64,000 bases of DNA from the NCBI GenBank assembly GCA_948567375.1, contig OX419758.1, positions 10,111,001 through 10,175,000 on the forward strand, written 5' to 3'. This DNA is from Lunularia cruciata (lineage: Eukaryota > Streptophyta > Marchantiopsida > Lunulariales > Lunulariaceae). The notes below the pieces were generated by a model that saw only the letters and a program-made list of their open reading frames with translations, had not been told where the DNA came from and made no database searches. Every line of letters starts with the position of its first letter. Within the stretch, counting starts at the first letter, position 1. Below are positions 36,983 through 46,206 of this stretch, piece after piece. The position numbers and the translations under genes are program-made.

Positions 36983-37315
36983 TTGTGCCTCTATGAGCTA
37001 ATTTGCGACAAAGTGAATGACAGGAGAGGAGATTTCGAGACTGAATGGCCGAAGGTCTCGTGGATGACAGACTCTAATCGATTGGTGGCTGTGCGAGCAG
37101 AGGAAGAGATAACAAATACAGCAAAACTAGAGATAATTCGGCGCAGTGTTGATATGATTGGGATCCTATTGAGCGGATTCCATGCTGAAAATCTGGAGTC
37201 ATTGGAAAATAAGTCTTATTCAGAAGCAGCTGCCACAGCGATCTCGTCCACCGAAGTGAGAGAGATTCACCAATTGCAGGAAATGCAATCCATCTCCAAG
37301 CTGCAGGCGCAGTGA
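36983..37315 (+). CDS. Unrecognised 110-aa ORF
   Basis: This open frame starts MCLYELICDKVNDRRGDFE and has a charged, helix-prone body. I recognise no domain or membrane segment. Its 3' end runs into a short internal repeat (GAGCGAGATTCA occurs at about 37342 and 37418), and the following DNA is duplicated in inverted form at 38.2-38.7 kb. It may be an exon of a larger gene, a gene fragment or chance. Confidence 0.22.
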   Translation: MCLYELICDKVNDRRGDFETEWPKVSWMTDSNRLVAVRAEEEITNTAKLEIIRRSVDMIGILLSGFHAENLESLENKSYSEAAATAISSTEVREIHQLQEMQSISKLQAQ

Positions 37316-37317
37316 TC

Positions 37318-38700
37318 TCCATACTCGAAGTGGACTCCACGAGCGAGATTCACGTATCGTCAGTGGATTTCCGAGCTGCAGACACAGTGGTCTCAACAAT
37401 GGAAGTAGACTCTACGAGCGAGATTCATCAATCTGTTGATATTTACGACGATCCTCACACTGCTGAGACATTCTGATCAATCACGATCCCTTAATTAACG
37501 TGAATGGCTGTGAAGAAAGCCCGTAACAACGATGAATAGTTACGATGGTGTTCGCTGTGACGACAATATTTGGGGCACCCGTAGACAATAACCCTTTCTA
37601 GCTTGAGTTTGATAAGAGAGAAGGTTCTTCTCAGCAAAGATTACTTGCGGTTTCTGTGAGAGTACATTCGAAGTGCAGCAGTGGACAGATATCGCAATAC
37701 AGCAAAGGATATGCTGTAATGAAAAACAGGGTATATGCACACTTGTCCAACTTTACATGCCTTGTGTATGTGTATGTAGTGTGTGGTTCGGTAATCTTCC
37801 TTACTTAAGGAATTCATTTGCCATATTTGGCTACCCGCGTTTCTATTGTCCCATATGTATTACTTCAATTGTGGCCTAAATGTGGTGCTGTGCTCTGTAT
37901 GACTATAACAGAGCTCTTTATTCAGTACTTCACACTGAAGGATTAATATCCTTCACTGTTCTTTTCTGAGAACAGTAAAGAAGTGTTGTGATCCAATATA
38001 CTTGACAAGTGGACAATCAATTTACACATATTTAATTGAAGAACTTGTGAAAATTATTCGACTTGGATTGATTGAGTAAATGTGATGCTCTGTTTCTGTG
38101 AACCAGATGAAATCAGTTCTGAGATCAGGATAACAATGAAAACAGGACGTTGATAATCTCTAGCACCTTCCGCAACTCCAGGTGTGACTTAAAACCTCAC
38201 TACACTCCGAACTGCTAGCACAGAATTTTCAAAAAGCACGGTCTCTCTTATTCTTTCTTATCAGACGAGTTATCATACTCATACAAGAAAGGGTTATTGT
38301 CCCCCAGGTGCCTCGAGTATTGTCGTCATAGCAAACACCATTGTCACTCTTCACAGCAGTTCACGTTGATTAAGGAGTGGTCATTGATCAGAATGTTTGA
38401 GCAGTGTGAGGATCGTCGTAAATATCGAAAGATTGATGAAATCTGGTTCGTAGAGTACACTTCGGTTACTGAGACCTCGGACATCCCATTGACTCTGACG
38501 ATACGTGGATCTCGCTCGTGGAGTCGACGTCGGTATGGAATTCAACAACAATAATTGCCAATTGTCAGGGAAGAACGGTGAAGCACTGCAATCCTTCACT
38601 GGAAAGTACTAAATAACAATGTTATGGCAACACAGAGCACAGCACTACATTTGGACCTCCTCAAAATACAAATTACCACGTTGAGGCCACAATTGAAGGA
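37318..38700. repeat. Inverted duplication with permuted block order
   Basis: Block a (37318-37625) matches the reverse complement of 38232-38545, sharing ATATTTACGACGATCCTCAC, ACTCCACGAGCGAGAT and GACAATAACCCTTTCT. Block b (37862-37985) matches the reverse complement of 38570-38700, sharing CTTCAATTGTGGCCT and GTGCTGTGCTCTGT. On the plus arm the order is a then b, while reading the reverse arm gives b then a. The arrangement is therefore not a simple palindrome but an inverted copy of a permuted or tandem unit. Confidence 0.85.
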
Positions 38701-39628
38701 CTACGTATTAGAAATGTAATAATAAGTCGAATTAACACGCGGTCAGATCGTGACGAGATGCGCAGACGTGATTTTGAGTGCTAAGGTCACCTCTGCGTAC
38801 CAACTCTCTGTGAGACAGCCCTTGCTTGACCGGATGTCTGCCTTCCGACAATTGAGACAAAAATGCGATGGTGTTTAGGTAGCGTGATGCTTACAGGCTT
38901 TTATGTCTATATGGTACGAGCAACCTTTAATTCGTTCTTTTAGCTCTAACAATATCCTCGGTTTCTTCCTTGATATTGGCATGCTTTCCTTGACAGTATC
39001 AGAATTTAGATACGATATTAAAATTCAAGTGACTGCATTTGTTCCAGTTGGTAATTTCCAAATGATGTATAGTGGATTTCAACACAACCTACGTGCGATT
39101 CTTTTGAGTTGAAGATAAAAGCAGAATCCCGAGTACCAAACCGTCGTTCAACTTCTCATTTCAGTAAAGGTGCATAGTTGGTCCTTCGAGCATATTTGTT
39201 GTCACTACAGAACCAAAGCACCATGGGGCTGGGCTGCTTGAAAATGGGGCATCCTTGACGTTCCAACTTAATCGACATTTTGACCCTGAGCCAGCCTGAG
39301 CTTTGCGGATAGCTGTGGTGGACTAGCGGGCGATACGGTAGTCAACCGGTCAAGGAATGAGGTAGATCAGATTTCACATTATACCAGACCTTGAAGGTCT
39401 CGTGTGAGGGAAACGCCAATTAAGGAATCAGTTGTAAGTTTAGAGGAGCACGAGATGGGAAAAAGCAGAACTGTCAGGTTGCGCACGTCATACGTACTCT
39501 TTCAACTAGCATGTAGCCAGTGAAAGCTAGCCAGAGATAAAACCCTGAAGCTCTGTGGTGCTAAACCTCCTTTGGGGATCAACCCTAAACCATTAACTTT
39601 AGACAAGAATGATGCTCTTTCTCTTCCA

Positions 39629-39739
39629 TAAAAGATCAGGAGAGAAGCAGCGAACAGAAAAAGTCTAAAAAGTCTTTATGATGCGAGCCCCATGGTGCTA
39701 ATGAACGCACCAACTAAGCAGCTCAATCATCGGGCGTGT
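39629..39739 (-). repeat. Dispersed ~100-bp duplicate, copy 2
   Basis: This is the partner of 36706-36806. On the minus strand it reads GAGCTGCTTAGTTGGTGCG and then ATTAGCACCATGGGGCTCGC, again loosely like a tRNA D-arm followed by an anticodon-arm-like block. Confidence 0.5.
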
Positions 39740-40138
39740 ACTTTCAATTGCCCCCAGAGTGCTGTAGTGGCAGTCAAACACCTTTGAGCTCCTTGGTGTG
39801 GACAATTCTGTAACCTGATTAAACATGTACATGAATGGCTTCCAAATCCTCCGTATACGAATTCTGTGTCAAAGTCAGGTCTGAAGTTTCACTAGCAATC
39901 ACTACGGATTTCAGCTCTAGATTTCCATCTGCATACGTTGATGCTGTGTTGAAAAACCACTACGACATCCGCTTTCAATATATACCAGTGCCAAGATGAT
40001 CAATAACTTGTTCCTATAAACAGCAGTTCTGTGGGACTCTACTTCGAATTCAAGGATCATCTGTCATTTGGGAAAATGCTTCATCACAGTAGAGGTTATA
40101 GACCAGCCCTATTGATCATATCCTGCTCTGCCAGAGTT

Positions 40139-40293
40139 ACCAAGTTACCTTTGGAAGAGCAAAGGTATCTTGGTCGTTAAGTGTTCAAATGTCCATCTTC
40201 GATCAGAGAAGGATTTTCAATCACCTTCGAGGTACCTCTGGCAGATTTATCTGCTAGATACCTCGAGCAGATACTGAAGATGATTTGAAAACC
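40139..40293. repeat. Two adjacent hairpins
   Basis: Hairpin 1 has arms 40139-40153 and 40160-40174 (ACCAAGTTACCTTTG and its complement, 14 of 15 paired) with a six-base loop. Hairpin 2 has arms 40211-40246 and 40249-40293, an imperfect stem of about 36 bp with an ~10-nt bulge and a very short loop. Neither overlaps a recognised gene. Either could be a foldback RNA or replication-slippage product. Confidence 0.75.
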
Positions 40294-41093
40294 TTTGATG
40301 TCATCACTCATGGATGGCCCAGGTTATCCGTAGTCTGACTACTTAAATGGCAGTCTGTTCACAAAGTAAAGACACAGCTCATGTGGACAATATGACATCA
40401 AATTTTCTGCAAGTAGACTTGGCTCGACAGACAGTACTAGCAGAGACTTCACTGAATAAGTAAGAAATGACGATGTTTAAACCTTGCAACATTCTCTGTT
40501 TTGGTCGGATTCACAACCTTGTCCTTTCACGGCTCAAGCATAACAAGTGCAGAAGGTATCACAAGCTTGCAAGACTTTCGCCCGCGAAAACCATATGTGT
40601 GCACTTTATTCCCCTTTCTGAAAGTCCCATAGGCTTGGGGACTATGGATCCCAGACTGTAGAAGAATTCATAACAAGAACAAAAGTTTAGTGGGGTAACT
40701 TATACTACCTAGGGCAGTTGAAGCGAAAGGAGGAAAGGAGCCCCTTAAACAAAAGGTAAAAGGCAAGAGCAGCCCAGTTGATAACGAATCTATCAGCTTG
40801 GTTAAAAGTAAACATCCTTCACTATTTTCCTTTATATCCATTGGGTATTATTTTCGCCCGCGCTTGATTCTTTTTTTGGTTACGTATTCGCTGATGGAGC
40901 CGGTTGAGACGATTAAGCAGAACGAATAAATTTCTGTAATTACCTTAATTTAATTCTGTAGGGTAGTCTTTTTGTTGCTCTAATCTTTCCAAAACTTGCT
41001 GAAACTTGTTGAGACATGGCCTGATATATTTGTGAATGTGCGAAACATCGGTCATAGGCTCCTTGAATTCAAGCACTCTCTTTCTAAGATCTA

Positions 41094-41573
41094 ACATGTA
41101 ACCCAGCTAAGATTGTTTTGTGCTCCAGAATCCTCTCTGTCTACGGTCTAATATCTACCCAGCTAAGATTGATTCTGTTCCAGAATCCTCATAGGATCTT
41201 TCTTGGCTGTAGTCAGTTTCTCCTTGCTGAGAATTTCGGCACAAATATTTGTAAAGCTCGCAAGCTGTCACTTAAATTTGATCGAGTGCCTCAAGGACCA
41301 TATTCATTTGTGTCGCTTACTTACTCGGTGTACAGGTACGGTCCGTTCTGGGCAAAAATAGGTGGGCATTCCAGCACCAAATTCCGCATTAGAGCAGACA
41401 TCCATTTAGTTAGTTCCGCCCAAATCCAGCTGGCAATCCAGCTGGCAATCCAGCACCTAATCCCACTTTCTTTTAGGTGCAGAGATCGATTCAGTTCCTT
41501 CTGGCCGAAATCCAGATGGCAATCCACTGCCTAATTCCATCTCTCTGGACTGTAGAAATCGATTCAGTTCCAC
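41094..41573. repeat. Two local tandem duplications
   Basis: Near 41100-41190 ACCCAGCTAAGATTG and CCAGAATCCTC recur about 55 bp apart. Near 41409-41573 a unit with AAATCCAG, TGGCAATCCA, CCTAATTCC and ATCGATTCAGTTCC occurs twice. Inside the first copy CAATCCAGCTGG is itself doubled. No gene is evident here. Confidence 0.75.
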
Positions 41574-41895
41574 TTGGCGATAACTTCTTGGGTTTCAATG
41601 TTCTTGTTTGATATCGTTATTTGTCATGTAAATATAGTGATCGCATGAGGTTCAAATTTTTGACACATCGTTCAATTGTGCAGTAAAAAGATGATGAACC
41701 AGGTACAATCAAGTACGATTATTAGCATCATGGCTAATACATGCACTCCTTAATTGAAGATGGTTCTGGATGTTCTTGAAATCTTATACATAGCCGTCTG
41801 CTTACCAGCAATCTCGCATTCATTGCTATTTTTCTTGTCTTAGCAATACATTCATTTACTGAGAACTTGGTTTCTTTCAGTTGCTGTGTTTGTTG

Positions 41896-42418
41896 ATGAT
41901 GGATTTCTTCAAGAAAGAATGGTTTCGCAGGCAGATGATCTCAATATGTGTTCTTCTTCTCATTTCAAGCGTCTCTGCCAGAGATTTTCATCCAGGTAAA
42001 GTAACTTGTTCAATGAATGCAAGATTGCATTGTAATTTTATTATAAATATGTTTTTTCAGGTCGATATATCAGTTATTTTCGTTGAACTCTTATATTAAA
42101 GGACTTGTTTATGTTTTTGATTCAGACTGTTTCTGCGATGATGAGTCTTCCGTCGACTGCTGCAAAGATGCAGCTAAGATGAAGGGTGCTTTTGGAAGAT
42201 CTCATATATATTCCACTCCATCTTCTCCTTCAGAAGGACCACACAAGCATATTATTTTACTTGATGATTTTCTGACTTCATCTCCGGGGACATTGGACTC
42301 TTCCAATCCTAAGCATATGGTCCCCACATGTGTAATTCCAGAATGTTGCTGTGAAGGAGATAGTCCTCCTGTAAAGGAGTCATGCTATCATCCTGAAGAC
42401 AGGTGTTGCTGCCCATAG
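41896..42418 (+). CDS. Secreted cysteine-rich protein, 130 aa, two exons
   Basis: Exon 1 is 41896-41995, the intron 41996-42125 (GTAAAG...TTCAG) and exon 2 42126-42418. The junction codon reads Asp, and the join gives an open 130-residue protein. Residues 1-29 form a signal peptide: a basic start, then ISICVLLLISSVSA, with cleavage likely near Ala28. The mature part has 12 cysteines in two clusters: CFC and CC at 35-46, and C, CCC, C, CCC at 102-129. A His/Ser/Pro-rich linker separates them. No family is recognised, and the Cys spacing does not match defensins or lipid-transfer proteins that I know. A second acceptor-like TTTCTTTCAG at 41880 suggests a 5' UTR intron upstream. The likely product is an apoplastic peptide or metal-binding protein. 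Confidence 0.72.
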
Positions 42419-42924
42419 ATTTCTTGTTAGTAGTTGTTGCTTGGTGTGCTCATACTCCTACTCCTAGTGATGGTTTCTTCCAAAGTTCTATGACTCCGGA
42501 CTCAGTGAGAGCGTGAAGCCTTAAGTTCTTGACTTTTGATCACATTGCGTGTGCTTCTTCAAACTCTATGGCTCGGAACCGCATCATTTCCAGGCTTACA
42601 ATGATGCAAGGCTTATATTATAAATGCAAGCCTGATCCTGATCTTGGCTGTAAACTGCCAAGAATTGTTGTTTAGCTCGGACAGTTCGATCTTTTCACTT
42701 ACTCTTTAGTTCAGGTAGCTGAGAACATCTTTCTTGAAGTTGCCTGGTCATAAGTCTTGTACTTGGAAGTTGTTTCCTTGGTATAGGTTGTACTTTGTTC
42801 TCACGATGGTCTACAAGGCAATCCTGTATATAAAACAGTATGTAACTGTGATCCTCTGATCATCTATGTTTTGTTCAAATTTTAGAAGTCTTGGTATACA
42901 CAAAAGCGCATGTTGATTCTATTC

Positions 42925-43366
42925 CAAAGGCATTGGTGCTGAGTACTCCCATCACAATAAATTGATGCTCATACTCCATCACATCACAATGCATTGTTGT
43001 GAATATTCCATTTCAATGCATTGTTGCAAATACTCCTATCGTAGTGAATATTCCATCACATTACAATGCATTATTGCGGATAATCCATTATGTCTATCAC
43101 AATGAATACTCCCATCACATATCAATGCAATGTTGCAAATACTCCATCAATTCACAATACATTGATGGCAATACTCCATCATAGACAATGCATTGGTGCG
43201 GTCTTCAGTTACACCATTTACATGATTTGTAGCAAACCACCCAATTCTATCAAATACTCCATCAATTCACAATACATTGATGGCAATACTCCATCATAGA
43301 CAATGCATTGGTGCGGTCTTCAGTTACACCATTTACATGATTTGTAGCAAACCACCCAATTCTATC
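42925..43366 (+). repeat. Minisatellite with a perfect 115-bp doublet
   Basis: A loose 30-40 bp unit built on CAATGCATTGTTGCAAATACTCC recurs from about 42925 to 43200. Within it, 43136-43250 is repeated exactly at 43251-43365. The copies look identical, so this duplication is recent. It starts roughly 500 bp beyond the stop codon of the Cys-rich gene. Confidence 0.9.
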
Positions 43367-43744
43367 CATCGCAGTGAGACCATTCCATCACCCGCAATTC
43401 AGGGTGATGGAAAGGATGCAAGACTGGAATCTTGCTACCGCTTTTGGAGTATAACTAAATCTTTAGACAAGTCTAGAAAGAGACTGCATCTTCTGCCTCA
43501 ATAGCCTTCAGAAGTCTTTCTGGTGTGCTTAGGCTTCCTTAAACTCATCTCAAAACAAGTTTGCGGCAACCATTGCCCTTCTGGATCCCGCATAAACTTA
43601 TGGCAAATCACCACGTTGTTCCGGTAGGCATTAATTAGAGAAAAATCTACCGTCATGGGAAGTCCATTGTTGTAGTACGTTGCTGCCATCTTCTATAGTT
43701 TGTCCCTTGCTTAGACCACACGAGGAAGGTACTAGCTGGAAGGT

Positions 43745-44399
43745 ACTGCTTCTACACCACCCTGGTAGAAGCAGTCAATCGCATATTTCTTGCTAGAACG
43801 TAAGATGAAGTTATCTGCAGTATATGCAGTATAAGTAGTCAATGGGGTGTCGCAAACTTCTCTTTATATGCTTAAGCTGATGGAGGTTGCCAACTAGGAA
43901 GGAAAGATCTAGAGGTTGAGGAGGACTATGCAGAAAAGAATGCCTGCTGAAATACAAAAGAGGTTTCAGCAACACTTGCTAGTCCATCTCCTGCCACTTT
44001 CTACTAAGTGATCGTGACAATGGACTGTCGATGCCCGCTGATACTATTGAGAAATACACTTAATGAGTCCATCGACATGAGTCTGGCATGCATCATCATG
44101 ACACACATTCACTTGCGGGAAAAAGATTTAAAATCTTTCTATAGTTATGTATATCTTTCTATAGTTATGTAAAAATGGTACACATCGTCATCTTCAAAAT
44201 CATCAAGACACAATAGCAGTTAGATTAATCCTAGATATCTACGCTCAGTTGTATACGGATATACAACTGAGCAGGTGAGACCTGTCACAGTGCATCTCGG
44301 ACATCTAAGCTTGTGGGAAAAAGATCTTGAACCACTGTGACAATTGATCTCCTCGCGTAGAAACCTTCATTCAACCAACTGAATGCGGTTGAACGAAGG
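43745..44399. repeat. Cluster of hairpins 3' of the GeBP-like gene
   Basis: Three short foldbacks occur in 650 bp. The first has 11-bp arms at 43745-43755 and 43765-43775 (ACTGCTTCTAC). The second has perfect 13-bp arms at 44243-44255 and 44260-44272 (GCTCAGTTGTATA) with a 4-base loop CGGA. The third has arms at 44364-44376 and 44387-44399 (CCTTCATTCAACC, 12 of 13 paired). ATCTTTCTATAGTTATGTA is also doubled at 44132-44171. They lie downstream of the minus-strand gene, so 3' end function is possible but not shown. Confidence 0.7.
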
Positions 44400-44526
44400 T
44401 TGCCTTGGAGGGCTACTAAGATCTCATAAACAGTTATCTATGAAACCTTGAAGAGTAATACCTTGCAAGGCTGAGAAAGGAAACACTGTCATGATTGTTG
44501 GCTCTTTGTTTCTTCCTTAAAATCAA

Positions 44527-46206
44527 CTACTTTACAAGTTTAGTTTTCTCCAGGATCATTCCTTCAAACTCTCTTCTAGTTAGCTGCAATCGCTTGATTT
44601 CCAGCTCCACTCTACTCTCGGCCACCCCAAGCTCTTCACTTCGAAACTTTTTCCATTCGCTTCTGAGTTCCATTGCTGGATAGTCTACCCCAACCAATTT
44701 CAGACCATTCATACTGCTCCTGGAGAGGTCCGCAGGTAGCACTTGGCCTACTCGTGGCAAGGGACTAGCAGCCGAGGTCCGATCCTGTGAAGGAGGGCCA
44801 GCATTCAAGGGAAGTGATTTACGAATTCGTATGTCATCTAGAGCTGCTAGGCTTCCGCTCTGTATGGCGCCTATTTTCTCTAAACAACAACTTCTTATAT
44901 CCTGAATGCCGGCAGAAAAGTCTCTTAGAATTTCTCGTAAGTCATCCTCCACGTCCAACAAGTTCACATTCTGATTTTCCCGGTCAAGTGCTCCTCGGTG
45001 ACCAGTGGAGTTTTCAGCCCCTCTTCTCGTTTCCGTCCTCCTATCATTATGAGTACCAATGAATGAACTGAAATCAAGTCTGGACTTTGAGACGACCGGA
45101 GAGGGTACAGTTCTATGGTCCCCATTGCTCAATGGAGCTGTTCTCCTGGCAACTGGTTCATGTTCCATATCATCATTGTCTCTTTCCGAAGAAGAAGACT
45201 CCGCTTGCTTACTGGCCAGATTCGCAGATTTTGGAGAGAGGTCGCCTTCAGAACTCTCTTCCTCTTCATCATCATCTAGCGGTTCTCCAACACCCCAGAT
45301 GTTGTCCCAAAGTTTGAAGAGTTCTCCTTCTCGATCATTCTTCCAGGGTTCAGCTTTTCCCATGCCTCTCATACCGTAATACTTGTTCCTCATTCGGCGG
45401 ACTTTCTCCGTCAGCTGCTGTTCTGAAACTTTGACATCGCTGGAAGTCAACAGCTTCATAACCTTCGCCCAGTATGGATCCAATTTCGAGGAAGGAATCT
45501 CAATGCCCTTATTCCTGTCATCACGAAGCGTTCTTGAAAGAACGATCTCCGATTCGTTTGTCCAGATAAAGGATTTCCTAGCCTTCACTGGAAAGCGTTT
45601 GTCATCAACATCCTTAAGCCTTAGCACTTCTTCCTTCTGCTGTTGTTCTGAAACTCGTGAAGCACACTTTCGCTTCTTGCGTGAAGATGGGTCTGATCCA
45701 TCAGGGTCAGAGTTCCCTCGCATGAATTTCCAGTGTCTCGGTGGATCGCTCCTCTTGAAACCTGGTGCGGCTGCCTTCTTCGGGGTCTTGAATGCTGCTG
45801 ACTTGACCTCAATAGGCTCTGAAAATGAGACTCTCCTCGCTCCTTTGGCTCCACGGCCGCCTCGTTTACTGGAGCCAGCTGCAGCAGCCTTCTCTATTTC
45901 TACTGCCGCATCAATCATCTTGCTATCCCTTCGGGTCACTCTGGAAGGGGTGGTATCATCACTACCGGACTCATGCTCAGACTCTCCTTCAAGCTCTGAA
46001 GGTTCCTCCTCGGACGACTCCTCTTCTCCTGGTACCATCTGTGGCCTCTTGGCTTGGAAATCTAGGCCCATCTTCAATTGCCGGGCTGTTGCAGATCCCT
46101 CTCCTTCCCTCGCTCTACTTAATTTTCCATCCTTCTCCTTAAGCTTGCTGCTAGACTTCTCCCTTCTCGACCTCCCCGAGTTTGCCATCCTCAGACTCCC
46201 ACTCAA
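44527..46206 (-). CDS. GeBP-like (DUF573) nuclear DNA-binding protein, 559 aa
   Basis: This is an intronless frame. Residues about 210-305 form the GeBP/GPL (DUF573) trihelix-like domain: KSFIWTNESEIVLSRTL, LDPYWAKVMKLL, EKVRRMRNKYYGM, WKNDREGELFKLWDNIWG. An acidic patch DDDEEEE follows at 311-317. The N-terminal 200 residues are disordered, with an acidic Ser/Glu stretch (61-85), a Gly/Arg-rich patch and a basic nuclear-localisation-like SSRKKRK (174-180). The C-terminal ~45 residues (SEWKKFRSEELGVAESRVEL onward) are helical with spaced Leu, perhaps a dimerisation zipper, as known for GeBP proteins. The family acts as plant-specific transcription regulators, for example in leaf cell fate and cytokinin response in Arabidopsis; the target here is unknown. 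A second Met at residue 7 (46188) is an alternative start. The opposite strand is open too, as a shadow. Confidence 0.93.
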   Translation of the reverse strand: MSGSLRMANSGRSRREKSSSKLKEKDGKLSRAREGEGSATARQLKMGLDFQAKRPQMVPGEEESSEEEPSELEGESEHESGSDDTTPSRVTRRDSKMIDAAVEIEKAAAAGSSKRGGRGAKGARRVSFSEPIEVKSAAFKTPKKAAAPGFKRSDPPRHWKFMRGNSDPDGSDPSSRKKRKCASRVSEQQQKEEVLRLKDVDDKRFPVKARKSFIWTNESEIVLSRTLRDDRNKGIEIPSSKLDPYWAKVMKLLTSSDVKVSEQQLTEKVRRMRNKYYGMRGMGKAEPWKNDREGELFKLWDNIWGVGEPLDDDEEEESSEGDLSPKSANLASKQAESSSSERDNDDMEHEPVARRTAPLSNGDHRTVPSPVVSKSRLDFSSFIGTHNDRRTETRRGAENSTGHRGALDRENQNVNLLDVEDDLREILRDFSAGIQDIRSCCLEKIGAIQSGSLAALDDIRIRKSLPLNAGPPSQDRTSAASPLPRVGQVLPADLSRSSMNGLKLVGVDYPAMELRSEWKKFRSEELGVAESRVELEIKRLQLTRREFEGMILEKTKLVK

